From the NCBI RefSeq assembly GCF_014839805.1, contig NC_051119.1, forward strand, positions 932,743-996,742: DNA of 64,000 nt, given 5' to 3'. This document shows positions 47,880 to 58,919 of the stretch, piece by piece; the stretch's first letter is position 1, and every line of letters starts with the position of its first letter. Made by a program: the position numbers and the translations under genes. The notes below the pieces were generated by a model, which saw only the letters and a list, made by a program, of their open reading frames with translations, had not been told where the DNA came from and did no database searches. The stretch is from Manduca sexta. Its lineage: Eukaryota > Arthropoda > Insecta > Lepidoptera > Sphingidae.

Positions 47880-48130
47880 TTACAAATAGGACATCCAAAT
47901 CCGCCGAGAAAAGCGGGCGTACGCTACAAATATTGAGAACCTCACCCCAGCGTACACGCAAAACATTGCGGGGGTGCGCCCGCGGAGGAGGGGCGGGGTG
48001 GAGGTCCGTTATCACTTTATTATCAAGCACTTCATCACATTGTCTCATTATGCGATAATTCAGACAAATTGCGCGCCCCTCGCGGTTATATCGATGGGAG
48101 TGCGCACCTGCCCGCGAGATGCTTGCGTAA
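47880..48130. promoter_or_regulatory. GC-rich unique island
   Basis: CCGCCGAGAAAAGCGGGCGT, GCGGGGGTGCGCCCGCGGAG (inverted GCGGG/CCCGC) and 'CACTTTATTATCAAGCACTTC'. No protein family on either strand. Confidence 0.25.
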
Positions 48131-48445
48131 ACTTGTTTTGGCTTGAATTATACCCTTGTAGTTTATTATTTTATATTAGTAGTGGTAAAATACTTAAAGT
48201 CTTTATTTAGCAGAGAAAAAAGCTTACAGTGTATTCTAATATTATTTCCAACGGCAAGTATTATTAGAAGTAAAGCTGCAACGGAATGCTACTTTTATGA
48301 TATTGTATACAATGTTTAAGAAATATGGATACAGTATTAGGCAAGTTAAAAACTTTTCCATTCTAGTCTCTTTCTACAGATTTTTTGCGTACTGTTCTCT
48401 TAGACCATGTGTTATATCTCCAGTATATGTCATTCCTATATTATT

Positions 48446-48575
48446 GTTTTTAGGGTTCCGTATCTCGAAAGGAAAAAACGGAACGCTTTTAGGATCACTT
48501 TGTTGTACGTCCGTCTGTCAAGACCCTTTTTCTCAGGAACGCGTGGAGGTATTTAGGTGAAATATCAAATACTCA
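48446..48575 (+). repeat. Family P repeat, uninterrupted start
   Basis: TAGGGTTCCGTATCTCGAAA, 'GGATCACTTTGTTG', CGTCCGTCTGTCAAGACCCT, 'CTCAGGAACGCGTGGAGGTA'. Serves as the empty-site reference for the copy at 39390. Confidence 0.6.
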
Positions 48576-49255
48576 GGTCTACTGTCCCTTGGAGCTGTAT
48601 AAATCAATTATCTTAATATTAGTATTAGGATTGCAGAAAGAGATCTTGTCTAAGGTCTCAGAGTTAAAGCAACCTAATCTCTTCACCAAGTTTAATACTA
48701 AAGGTCGAAGTTGCTCTACAAACGCACTCTATCATTTAAAGCTACGGCCGTTTCTCACAGAACAATAAACTTTATACAAAGGAAGCTTAAATAAATAGTT
48801 ACAAATACATTATTTGTACTGAGCGCTGGTACAACGTTAATCGCTTGTATTATTGTTATAGGATTTAAATAAACGTAATAGTGAATTTGAATGACGTCAA
48901 TTAGGGGAGTGCTTCTGTACTATCCCTAATGTATTTTTTAGACGGGCTTCTTTTACATTTACATTATGGCTGCCCTTAAACAGTATCAGAATATTAACAT
49001 AGATGTTTTCGACTTGTTGACACACTACTATGGATGACAGTGATCTTTTTCTCTTATATTATGGATTTAATACTTTATCGGTGATTTTGCAAATTTGAAG
49101 TAGTAATAGTAATAAAGAATTTTAACTAATATAGAATTTCGGACTGAAGTTACCTAGTTATGTAGAAGATACATTAATGGGGCAGTTACTTAATATTTAA
49201 ACTGTCTGATTCATAGTAGAATAGTGCTTCTAGACAACAAGTTGACTATCGCTCC

Positions 49256-49469
49256 CACTGTTGCCAACCTCAGCAAATCAAAAAGCAGCAAATGATAAAA
49301 AATAAACAGTAACATCATGATTTTGGGCGAGCAGTAAAAAGGTTCGCGATTTCGATCTTTTCATAAGTTATGGTAAGATATCCAAATCGGCAAAGTAGAA
49401 AATAGAGATGACAAGGCGATTAATAAAAAAAGTAAATGTACAGTTAAAATAGTATAGTTGGCAACACTG
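49256..49469. mobile_element. Possible 214-bp MITE
   Basis: CACTGTTGCCAAC and GTTGGCAACACTG are inverted ends (12 of 13 match) flanking non-coding AT-rich DNA. Only one copy in the window, so a MITE is likely but not proven. Confidence 0.4.
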
Positions 49470-50211
49470 ACTCTGCCTATCATCTTTAATAGTTCCATTA
49501 AGGCTTATAATACCTTTAAAGCGGCAAACCCTAAATAGAATGCTAATACACTATTGCAGAAAGAATTTTACAGATCTTGCATAATTTGTGCCCTGTATCT
49601 ATAATGCATCTTTGTTATTCACGTACGTATTGTTGTGTGTGTGCGTGCAGTTTATCCGCATCAGTAACGAGCGCTGCTAATTGGCCGGCCACGCGCCGAC
49701 GTCTGAACTACAGGGTGTTGTAGATATGGGTCTTTTATTAGTATTTTATCATTAAATTGAATAAAATATAATTTTATAGTCGGACCAAAAACACATTCCA
49801 TATACAGTTTTATTTGGGCGCTTTGAAGTAAAACTATTTTTCGAAATAGTTTTATTGCAATGTTTAATATTCGCGTAAACATAAAAAAATATTATGGCAT
49901 GATTTTTTCGTTTTAAAGTTACCAGTGAAAGAAATTAGTTCCATATATTACCTGAACATGGCAAGGCTTTTAATTTTTTTGGTCAGCTTATAATTAATAA
50001 CTTTACCTTGAAAATTTTTAATTCACCGCAATTTCGCTGCCTGTAGGAGTATTCATGAGCGATAGTTAATAAAAACTAATGATATAAATGTTTGTTCGTT
50101 TTAAAGAAAATGTTATATTTTAGCACGCTACACTACCACAGCAAAATAATAAACTTTTTTTAATCTTTTGTATTATAAATGAAAACATCTTCAATTCAGA
50201 TAAGATTGAAA

Positions 50212-50362
50212 TTAAATAATTTATTTGAACCTGTAAAATGATATACATTATTTAGATTCCGTCAATATTAACTCCACCACCAGTTCGGAAAGCACTTCTC
50301 ACCAGAGAAGAACGGGCAAGAAACTCTGGTGTTGCTCTTTTCAAAATCAGTTTAAGATATCA
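50212..50362 (+). repeat. Family M repeat
   Basis: 'CCACCAGTTCGGAAAGCACTT', CACCAGAGAAGAACGGGCAA, 'GAAACTCTGGTGTTGCTC'. A better-preserved copy than 47555. Confidence 0.65.
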
Positions 50363-51519
50363 AGTACGGAGCATGATACAGAAAAAAAATATAATTGTTT
50401 CTTTTTTATTGCTGTTTAGAGCAATTCATTTAATTCTCGCAAAATAGGTAATAAATAAATTTTAAAATTCATACGATTACGTACCACTATAACGGTTTCA
50501 TTAATATGTACATAAATACACAAATATCATGCTTGTAACATACTCGTATAGGGGTAGACTACTACGGATCTGCGTGGTGCACCAATTGGCATACTAACCT
50601 CCCTTTATTAATTTCCAATCTTCTCATTGAAATATAGCTTACTATCATTACAAATGCAACACAATACCGGCATTAAACGAAATCAAAATCGGATTAAAAA
50701 ATCATTATTAAAAAGGTCTGTTTACTAAACTCCTTTGTATCTGGGAGTCAATAAAAACGTTTAACAGAATTATAAGCCGGTCGAGTGTTTGTATTGGAGC
50801 CATACTACAGGGGTGTGACGTCATCATGCGAAGACTAGGGGAGCGGCTATTGTCCAAGTGTACATGACTCGCATTTAGTTCAATTTATCGCTTGTTAATA
50901 GTTCTTTTTAAGTAGGGTATTGAGTTACTTTGAAAGCCTTTTCTAAGCAGTTGGTGACTGAAGTTTCAATGAACTTTGATTTGCGACTGTTTTTAAATGA
51001 GGCTTTAAATACAAATAATGCCATTTTTATGGTGATGGCTGTCTTTGTCTGTTCAAATAACATTTATATTGGCAAAATCGCCGATAAAACGGTGGAATAT
51101 TTTTTTTAAAAGAAGAAGAACATTTATACGTTTTCTTTTGTCGATAATGGTGGAGGAACGATTAAACCTTCTCAGAGGCATAGGTATCCCGTGTTCAGTA
51201 GATTGATAGTATAAATACAGAGCTGATATTAGTTGTCAAATTAAACGTATTTCACCTGACAATATTCAATAAGGCATTACATAGACGCTGTTACCTTACC
51301 ACTGCAGGTTATTATTTATCTCGTAATTGCGCACCGTCGTACCATTGAATACATTTCTCTGTTGCAGTTGAAGTCAAAGAAGGAGACACAAGCATGAGCT
51401 AATGCTTTGCTTTTTATATCGGTTGGCGAGGGGTGATCTCCTCTATTCAGTGGACACTTTTTCTCGAGCCCACCATGCAATGTAGTGGAGTCACTTTATT
51501 ATGAAATTAATAAAAATTG

Positions 51520-51775
51520 CCTCGGTGGCATAGTTGTACTGCATGCGCGGTACGGCAGCGCTGTGAGGTTCTGGCTTTGAATCCCGGGTCGGGAAAATTG
51601 ATATTTGGGTTTTTCTGGTCAGTATCAGCACGGTGTCTTGAATTTGTGCCCGATATGGTGATAGACCCGCCCCCTTTACATCATGGGACGTAACACACTT
51701 GGTGAAAAGTGGGTGCCCTGGTTGCGCCTCCGCATACCCCTTCGTGGATAAATAAGTGATGTGTGTTCGTTTGAA
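51520..51775 (+). repeat. Family J SINE upstream of the secreted-protein gene
   Basis: GCCTCGGTGGCATAGTTGTA (A-box region), GGCTTTGAATCCCGGGTCGG (B-box), 'GTTTTTCTGGTCAGTATCAGC', 'GACCCGCCCCCTTTACATCATGGGACG'. It lies about 150 bp upstream of the start codon at 51925. Confidence 0.7.
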
Positions 51776-51924
51776 TAAAAAAAAAAACAAAATGTGACAT
51801 TAATTTTTTTTTTAATTTTAGAGCACCCTGTATACCCAATACAGTATCAATCATCGTGTTATGTGCCTCTTAAGCCAATCCGGCTAATTGGCATGCGAAC
51901 TCGCTGGCACCGGTCGACGCAGTC

Positions 51925-51985
51925 ATGTCCGCCATTTTGCTGTCCATCGCTGCGCTTGTAGCGGCCGTCAGAGGGTACGGCGAAG
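51925..51985 (+). CDS. Secreted-protein exon 1: signal peptide
   Basis: ATG at 51925 opens MSAILLSIAALVAAVRGYGE, a short hydrophobic leader with small residues before a likely cleavage site near Gly17/Tyr18. It ends in phase 1 at a consensus GTAAGT (51986). An ATG at 51893 is out of frame, so this start is preferred. Confidence 0.7.
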
Positions 51986-54900
51986 GTAAGTGGAACGTGG
52001 CTGGCAATGTATATTAATTTGTGGTTTGTAATTGTGTGATTTTGGTTTTTGATTGTGATATCTTATGAATATTTATATAGAGGAGTGCTGTATGCGTTGA
52101 TCTTGATAATATGTGAATTTTTAATTTATTCTCCATAAAACCATGGACAGCATGACTGTCACTTTAAATATAAGTAGCAAGAAAATTTGCATCAGTTGAC
52201 TTTTACAGTGTGAATAATCACGGGAAGTTAACTTCTGCAAATTTTGAAGTTTGTTCGACTTGCGGCAACTTTCATGCGTGTAGAATTATTGAAATATTGC
52301 CGCTAGTTTACAGGCATCTGGAAGTTCTTGCGCAATATTTACTGCGAGAACTTGCTAGTAAACTGAGGTTTATCTTTATAGTATTGATGGTAATTAGTAT
52401 TCCTTGGTACAGATCCTCGCGTGTCGCGCATTCGTGGCGCGCCGTTGCCGGGCACGCTCAGCTCGGTGGGCGGCGAGGGCGAGGAAGCACCCCCTATCTA
52501 CCGGCCAGGCTCGCAGGCGTGAGTACCAGGACCCAAGATTCAGGGTATTTGGGGAGAAAACACTCTACCCTTTACGTGCTAATATGTCGATGATCAGATT
52601 CTGTGAATTTGTTTTTGAAAATGTTACACTAGCTGCTGTGAAACTGATGTTACTTCAGCATTGTCAACAATTTTCAAGCGCATATAAAATCTCAAAATTC
52701 GAAAGCTCGCAATAAACTTCCTTTCATTTTAAACTGTCAGTTAAAAATAGTGTACTGTTTTCAGCTACAAGTTATCAGCATCTGCTGTATAATTATTTTA
52801 GAGGCGTTCGCGTCAACAACCAATTAATAAGATACATTTGTGTTCAACTTGTCACCGTCAACTTGTAGTGTGATTTTTAAGCAACATTATGCATTCCAGA
52901 GCGTCTGCCAACGGACAGAAACCAATGTCACTATTTTGTTACCGCTAATAACCTAACTTTTCAATATTTGTAGTATTATGTACCTATGTCCTAAAGGTAC
53001 GTGGTATCTCAATTCGTGAAGCCGAAGCCCCCCCACCAGTATTGGGAAGAGGAGACGGCGCTCACCCTGGTGCCGGAGAACAAGAACTGCCTGCTGTGCG
53101 AGGCGCAGGACTCCGGCGCGTGCCGGGCGATGCCCTCGTGCGTGTACTGCGAGCCGACTGTCACCGCGCTGTGCGAGAGAAGCACGCCGTGTCTGCGATG
53201 TACTGGTGAGGGATTAATAATAATCTATATATATATATATAAAAATGAATCCCTATTTCCCTTGGTCACGCCATCACGCGTGAACGGCTGGAACGATTAC
53301 ACTATTTCTTTTGTTGTGTTTGTTATTGTCAGGAGAAGGTTCTTATGAAAGAAAAAATTAAGGAAGTTGAGCGGAACGTTAGAAAATTTTATAAAAGTTA
53401 ATTTCAGCGATTGACAGGATGCGCGCTGCAAATTCATAGTTAAGCCGGGACAACGTCTGTCGGGTCAATTAGTAGTTTTATAAAAAAAAAACACAGCAGA
53501 AGTTTTATTCCGCTATACGAATTACAAGTCGCGTATAAAAGTTATCCTTTAATATAAATGTAAAGACACAATACTGTAAACTGTCGACATTGTCCCGGGG
53601 CAGTCCCGCGGGACCTGGGGTGGATATAGTTAATTTGTACAATAATATAGGCGCTATATGTTTTTTTATACGTACACGCCAAAGTGAGCCCTTTGCACCT
53701 GATGGTAAGTGGAGTGGGGTCTAATAGAATGTCGACTGGCGACAGATGATCACCCCTTAGCAGTCGGCACAATTGTGCACTGTTGGACCAGATATTCACA
53801 GGCTGATCCCGGAATACGATATAGTTACGTGCGCCACTACGGTGGGTTTTAACACCTTGTGCACGGTCGCTATCCGGGCGAATATAAAATATATCCTACC
53901 ACTAGCATATTATATATATTATATACTGCCCCATTGCCCGGCACGGCCCTCCTCTGCTACTGAGCAGGATTAGGCTTTTGTCGACCACGCTGGTTTAGTG
54001 CGGATTGGCAGTCTTTGCATACTTTCAAAATTCCTATAGAGAACATCCCAGTTCTACAGGTTTTCTTACACTGTTTTCTTCCAGTGTTAAAGCAAGCGAC
54101 AATGCACTAAGAATACACACATAACAACTTTAGAAAGGTCAGAGTTGCATGGCTCTTTTGAACCTGCGGCCATACGTCTGGGTAGTCCGTTCCACTCCCA
54201 TTTAGGCTGATGCTGGAGAGGGGTTGCAAATTGGTTATTTGAGAGGGGGGACCCAGAGATTACTTGTCATTAGAAGACCATACTTATTTCCTCCTTTTAT
54301 TATATAGAAGAATCGTATTAGATAAGTATATTTAATAAATCATTCATTACCTGTCGAGTAAAAAAAAAGTAATTTTGATAATCCTTTTTTAAATATGGCA
54401 TTGCCTTCCAAACGGGCAACTAGTTCACTTGATTCTTAATTTCCACTTCCAGTAACCACGAACTATTAGGAATTAACAATCATGGATATGGTAAGAGCCT
54501 TAAAGGGTATAGATATCAGTGACTCAATATTAAGATATACTTTGTGTATTTTTTAAATCACGAAGAAATCCTACACTTGTAAATAAGCCTTATAAATTAC
54601 ACACAATCACGCTTTATTTCCCTGAATGTGTCAGCAGAGTCGTTCTTTTCGTCATGACATGCTCTTCGTTCCGTAACATAAGGGGTGCGTCTAAATACAT
54701 TATGTAAATAAAATTTGATAATACTTTATCACTTTCCTTGAGAACTATTTGAAAACAAAAGAAATCTCATATTAGCCTAATCACTGAATATTTTTTTGTT
54801 AAAACCATTGTCTAAATACAAAACACTCCAACGCAACTTTACAGCGAAACAAGTGACTTTATTTATTTCAAAACTACTTAAGTTATTTAAAATAATGTTA

Positions 54901-55954
54901 AATAGTTTACTGCATAATACCGGAGAGATCTCATCGCATTTCTTTGGAAAAGACAGATTATTTTTAAATAGAAAGGACCTTAAATACGCGATATAATACT
55001 AACAATGTAGTACACTTATAAGTATAATTAGGTATATTAGCTTCTAGTCAAGGGTTAGCTCAATATAAATCTGCTTTTCCACTTACTATACCATCTTCTA
55101 GTAATCTTATAAAATTTATCTATTAATGTATTTTATTAGTTGTTTCCCGATACTTTATTGGTGGTACGTCTCTCAAATGTGAAAGTACGCCTAATTAGGT
55201 ACCACCGCAATGTATATTTCGGCCGCTAAGCAGCAGTGTGTAGTCACTGTTATGTTTCGGTTTGTAGGACATTGTAGCCAGTGTCACTACTGGACATAAG
55301 ACATGTCTCATGTCTCAGAATGGCGAGAGCAGTAGAATACCAGACAATGCTTTGTAATTCATAGTGTTGAATGGTGTTTCTATTGCTTATGGGCGGACGT
55401 ATCGCCTACCATCGGGCGAACGAGAAGCTCGTCACGTCATTAAAAGCAATCAAAAAAAAGACTTTGAAACGATGTGTCTAAATGAGCAATGAGAAAACAC
55501 CACGAATTGCCTACATTATAATATTAATAGGATTAGTTAGACTTTACCAATGTCGAGAAATAATAGTATAAACAAAACAAAAAGAGACTATAAAATCAGA
55601 CCGCCATTTTCCGTATTCCCGTCCTTAGTCATTGATCTTTCCTTTCTTTGATTTGTATTTGAGATGGCCCGACGACCTGGTGAAGGTCGCCGGAGTTCGA
55701 TGGATGAGGGCGGCGCTCAATGGGGAGGCTTATGTCCAGCAGTAGACGATTCTCAGCTGAAATGATGACGATGATTTTTGTGTGCAGTGATCAAGAATCC
55801 GTTCTTCAAGTGCATTCCAGGCGAGAAGTATATGGATGAGTGCGACTCCTGCCGCTGCACGGACGGCCACGGCGGCTGGTGCACCAACCAGTTCTGCGAG
55901 TTCCGATCACTGCACCTCTATGCTATGAAACTCTCAGACGGAGAGTTCTACTGA
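51925..55954 (+). CDS. Secreted cysteine-rich protein with C-terminal pacifastin-type domain, four exons (whole gene span)
   Basis: Exons 51925-51985, 52413-52518, 52997-53205 and 55788-55954 join through GT...AG introns with matching phases (1, 2, 1) to 543 nt, 180 residues plus TGA. Residues 1-18 or so form a signal peptide (MSAILLSIAALVAAVRG). Residues about 90-124 carry nine cysteines in the pattern C-x2-C-x7-C-x5-C-x2-C-x7-C-x5-C-x2-C. The C-terminal domain reads C-x9-C-D-S-C-R-C-x7-C-T-x3-C, the six-cysteine signature of pacifastin light-chain inhibitor domains, a family that blocks serine proteases. Only one such domain is present, and I do not recognise an exact orthologue. Likely extracellular. 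Inhibitor activity is an inference. Confidence 0.75.
52413..52518 (+). CDS. Secreted-protein exon 2: linker
   Basis: The acceptor GGTACAG ends at 52412; phase-1 joining gives Asp21. It encodes DPRVSRIRGAPLPGTLSSVG, then GGEGEE and PPIYRPGSQ, a Gly/Pro/acidic low-complexity linker with no cysteine. The donor is GTGAGT (52519), phase 2. The longer open frames over this exon are in other frames. Confidence 0.65.
52997..53205 (+). CDS. Secreted-protein exon 3: cysteine-repeat region
   Basis: The acceptor AAAG ends at 52996. It encodes YVVSQFVKPKPPHQYWEEET, then a nine-cysteine segment with CLLC, CVYC and CLRC pairs. The same spacing repeats every 17 residues, as if a CxxC-x7-C-x5 unit were duplicated. 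It ends in phase 1 at GTGAGG (53206), with a Helitron-type element starting 18 bp further on. Confidence 0.75.
53224..53472 (+). mobile_element. Non-autonomous Helitron-type element in intron 3
   Basis: TCTATATATATATATATAAA start, 'GGTCACGCCATCACGCGTGAACGG', GACAACGTCTGTC hairpin and GGGTCAATTAGT end (CTAG mutated to TTAG). It lies directly behind the exon 3 donor at 53206 and extends an accidental open frame from the exon. Confidence 0.7.
53680..54212 (-). repeat. Family B copy followed by SINE A
   Basis: Family B minus strand to about 53905 (ends CGCTATCCGGGCGAATATAA), then SINE A minus strand 53930-54212 ('GCCCGGCACGGCCCTCCTCTGC' to TCCCATTTAGGCTGATGCTG). Both lie in intron 3 of the secreted-protein gene. 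Confidence 0.65.
54235..55040. other. Intron 3 DNA without recognised features
   Basis: AT-rich sequence with T and A runs. The open frame at 54796-54996 is AT-rich and has no domain. I see nothing else here. Confidence 0.5.
55048..55455 (-). repeat. Family C repeat with leader
   Basis: 'TCAAGGGTTAGCTCAATATAAATCTG' leader, then TTGGTGGTACGTCTCTCAAA to 'CGAGAAGCTCGTCACGTCATT'. Matches the long copy at 31277-31712. Confidence 0.65.
55788..55954 (+). CDS. Secreted-protein exon 4: pacifastin-type domain and stop
   Basis: The acceptor TGTGCAG ends at 55787; the joined codon is Val126. It encodes IKNPFFKCIPGEKYMDECDS, then CRCTDGHGGWCTNQFC, and a tail ending MKLSDGEFY, with TGA at 55952. The six cysteines and the C-D-x-C-x-C and C-T-x3-C signatures match pacifastin domains. 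The Gly in DGHGG is at the usual loop. Confidence 0.8.
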
Positions 55955-57900
55955 CTTTACACTTACTGTTCATTTTGTTTTTATTTACCACTTCACATTA
56001 CTATAATCAGTTAAAGGTACTCTAGTGGTGTATATAGGCTGCTCTAAAGATTTACAAACCAATGACTCTTCATTTATATTTATAAAATTTAATGCCTATT
56101 TCCTTTCTTTACACTGTACACATAACGCTATAACATCGATGACTATAAATGAAAACGACTTAACCGATTTTATTAAAGTTTGTAAGTTTTCTAATACTTC
56201 GTAAAAGGTTCCTACAGAGAGAAAAATTAAGATATCTTATTTAGAAAATTTAAAATTTCAGAAAATAAAACGAATATTTTGATGTTTGCTTTGATGAATG
56301 TGAATTATGAAATATTACTTTAGTTCCCGAAATGTTTTTGATTAGAAACTAAACGGAAAGCCGCAGTTCGAATCGAATGTTCATAACTAAGACAGAACAA
56401 TGTCTGTCGAGTGAAATAATTATCATTAATTATCACTGATTTCAAATATTTGAAATAAAGGAAAGAAAAAACATTTATTGCCCACAGATTATGTGGTAAT
56501 CATAATTTATAATAAATGAAACTTCTTATGAGGTAGGGGGAAAAAACAAAAAGAAAATACAAGTGATTTCTTATGTTTACGCGAATGTTAGACATTAAAA
56601 TAAAACTAAAAACTATTTAACGGATTTTATCGCGGTTTCTTATATTATTATTTTCTCCCGACGTTTCGAAGACTTTGCAGCCTTCATGGTCACGGGGGGG
56701 ACTGTAATTAATTATAAATACAATTTTATAATTAATTTCTTCACTACTTCATAAAGTCTTAATTTCCTTGCCGCTTTATTAGACACAGAGATTTATTAAA
56801 CATCTTAACATGCCCTGATTTTACCATAATTTCATTTATTCAAAGTATTTGTTGGTTATGTGCGGTGCAATATCGACAATAAGTCTTTCAATATTCATTT
56901 AATTTTATTTATTACACACAAAATCAGCTATAAAATCGGGTACACATTATGTCCAAAATTACTATTTTTTACATTATTATAACCCAAAAAGTTTCATAAG
57001 ATACCAATGTGGTTATCCAGTTGCATTAGAGAAGCGTCAGTTATTCCCATTTAACATTATGTAGTCCTGGTATAACAGATGTAACATTTTATAGTAATTT
57101 TTACACAATACTGAACTTTTTGCTACCAATTTTCAAATTAAATTTAAATTCTGCAAAATCCTTTACCGAACCTATTACTTTCATTGTAGCTACCGGAACC
57201 TCACTTCGACGGTAATTGATGCAAATATTTACTAGCGAACCTCTCGACCGTATATCCCTTTCCTTATGTCTATTGTAATAAGGTTGAAATTGCGAAAGTG
57301 AAAGTGATTGTGGGTGGTCAGCGCGGATAATCCTCGTGTAATCGCTACTGTCGCCAGAAACGGATTTAGGATAATTATTTGGCCACAAAATTTGTTAAAA
57401 AATACAATAATGGTATAATGATTGGTTTTTATTGAGAGTAGTAAAATAGTTGATACAATAGTTGATATTGATAACCGATTTTAATATGTTTTTAATTTTT
57501 CTGAATTAGATAAAATAATTAATTTTCACTCTATAATTAATATAGAATAGAGACTTTGATAGCGGAATAAAATGTTTATTTCTTCATAGTTACATAATTA
57601 TACCACTAAATGAAAGATCTGTTGAATAACGCAGAACCATATTATGACTCATCCACAAATACTTTAAATACAAATTAAATAAAAATACATATTTCATAAC
57701 AAAATATTTTCTTTCATTTATAATTATTGCACATAAACTCGCAAGTCAAATTAAAAATTATTACAATTGTTTTAATAATTTAACCAGAATATCCAATTGC
57801 GTACCCATGTGGTCATGACCCCCAACCATTCCCCAAATCCGACCATGTATACCACGTGTTAACTAAATACTCATTTTAATATTTTTGTCACCGATCTTTT
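55955..57900. other. Downstream of the secreted-protein gene: AT-rich, mostly unassigned
   Basis: Contains a degenerate Helitron-like stretch (about 56085-56430: AAAACGACTTAACCGATTTT, 'GACAGAACAATGTCTGTCGAGTGAA') and a family Q copy (56575-56715, CCCGACGTTTCGAAGACTTT). AATAAA-type signals near 56265 and 56453 could end the transcript. 56720-57900 shows only AT-rich DNA. Confidence 0.5.
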
Positions 57901-58037
57901 GTATTTTTTCACTTATTACTTAACAATAAGAGAATTAGTTTGAGTTAATTCTTTTTTTCAAGTTCTTTTTGGAGAATTCTCAGGTATACATTTCCTAACG
58001 GAGATGTCTTTACAGCAATCGATAATTGACAAATCAT

Positions 58038-58180
58038 CAACCGTCTCACCGGACTATGAGAGTGAAGGAACATAGAGTGCTTGTGTATTGCACACACTTG
58101 TGCACTACAATATCTCCTACGTGGCTGAGGTCCGTTGAGATTGGCCGCCTTGACCGAAAATTCGGCTAGGAGGATTGCAT
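58038..58180 (+). repeat. Bm1-like SINE tail
   Basis: AACCGTCTCACCGGACTATG, 'TGTGTATTGCACACACTTGTGCACTACAATATCTCC', GGTCCGTTGAGATTGGCCGC and AAAATTCGGCTAGGAGGA. Matches 29240-29350. Confidence 0.6.
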
Positions 58181-58204
58181 CGAGAAATAATACATACGTA
58201 ATTC

Positions 58205-58640
58205 AATGCTTCGGTGATGTAGTTGTATTACAGTACAACTGGAGTGCTGTAGTCTTGGGTTGGATGCTTGGGTCGGGTAAATGATATCCGGTTTTTCTAT
58301 TCAGTATCAGCCCGGAGTCTGGAATTTGTGCCCGATATTGCAAGTAGGTACTCTTGTTGCACCTTTTCCTACTTCGGAGATTAAGGCGTGAGGAGTGGGT
58401 GATATATTTATGATGTGCACGGCAAAATAACCCTTATGGACCTAATGGTAAGTGGAGTGGCGTCCAGAAAGAGTGTCGACTAAGGGGACATGATTATTCC
58501 TCCCAGTCGACATGATTATGCCGGCATATTTCAAACCGGCATACCCAAGATGATTCCAGAACATGACACAATTACGTGGGCTAATATGGCGGGATTTACA
58601 CATTGTTTACGGTGGTCGTTACCCAAACGCATACAAGTAT
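58205..58640. repeat. Family J SINE (plus) followed by family B (minus)
   Basis: Family J 58205-58395 (TTCGGTGATGTAGTTGTATT, 'TCTATTCAGTATCAGCCCGGAGTCT'), then family B on the minus strand, 58430-58640 (ACCTAATGGTAAGTGGAGTG to 'GGTGGTCGTTACCC'). Both diverged. Confidence 0.6.
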
Positions 58641-58810
58641 CCTGCAATCAAAAAAAAGTTGTCAAACCTCGAGTAGAGTCTTTTTCCAAGCAAGTACTAA
58701 CTCTAGAAATCCTACGTTTGTATCATATCTTTGGCTTGGCCATTTCGTCACATAACAAGCCTACGTCTATATTAAAACTATAGGTTAGCCATTTCGTCAC
58801 CCAACGACAA

Positions 58811-58883
58811 GCCCCTGTGGCCTAATGGATAAGGCATCGGCCTCCTAAGCCGGGGATTGTGGGTTCGAGTCCCACCAGGGGTA
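58811..58883 (+). tRNA. tRNA-Arg (anticodon CCT)
   Basis: A 73-nt sequence folds as a full cloverleaf: acceptor GCCCCTG pairs with CAGGGGT, discriminator A; D-arm with TGGCCTAATGGATAAGGC; anticodon stem TCGGC/GCCGG with loop CTCCTAA and anticodon CCT at 58844-58846; T-arm with GTGGGTTCGAGTCCCAC. A-box and B-box (GGTTCGAGTCC) are intact, and a T-run terminator (TTTTTTT) begins about 10 bases after the end. No intron. It should decode AGG arginine codons. The intact pairing separates it from the nearby tRNA-derived SINEs. Confidence 0.95.
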
Positions 58884-58892
58884 CAAATGAAG

Positions 58893-58899
58893 TTTTTTT
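58893..58899 (+). terminator. Pol III T-run terminator of tRNA-Arg
   Basis: Seven Ts in GAAGTTTTTTTATC, about 10 nt after the tRNA 3' end, are a standard RNA polymerase III stop. Confidence 0.8.
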
Positions 58900-58919
58900 A
58901 TCTTTTTTACACAACAGCT

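Larger units (their letters stand above)
36171..51924. other. Intergenic region between hbn and the pacifastin-like gene
   Basis: 15.7 kb with no supportable coding exon. It holds nested MITEs, SINEs, LINE tails and scattered GC-rich islands, listed separately. Stretches 40800-41020, 41850-42480, 45670-46890, 47230-47550, 48580-49250, 49480-50200 and 50370-51180 are AT-rich with nothing I can name, apart from paired E-boxes at 45920-45955. Confidence 0.6.

Noticed and set aside
52210..52715. Two plus-strand frames over exon 2 of the secreted-protein gene
   Set aside because: They use other frames than the one that joins exons 1 and 3 in phase.
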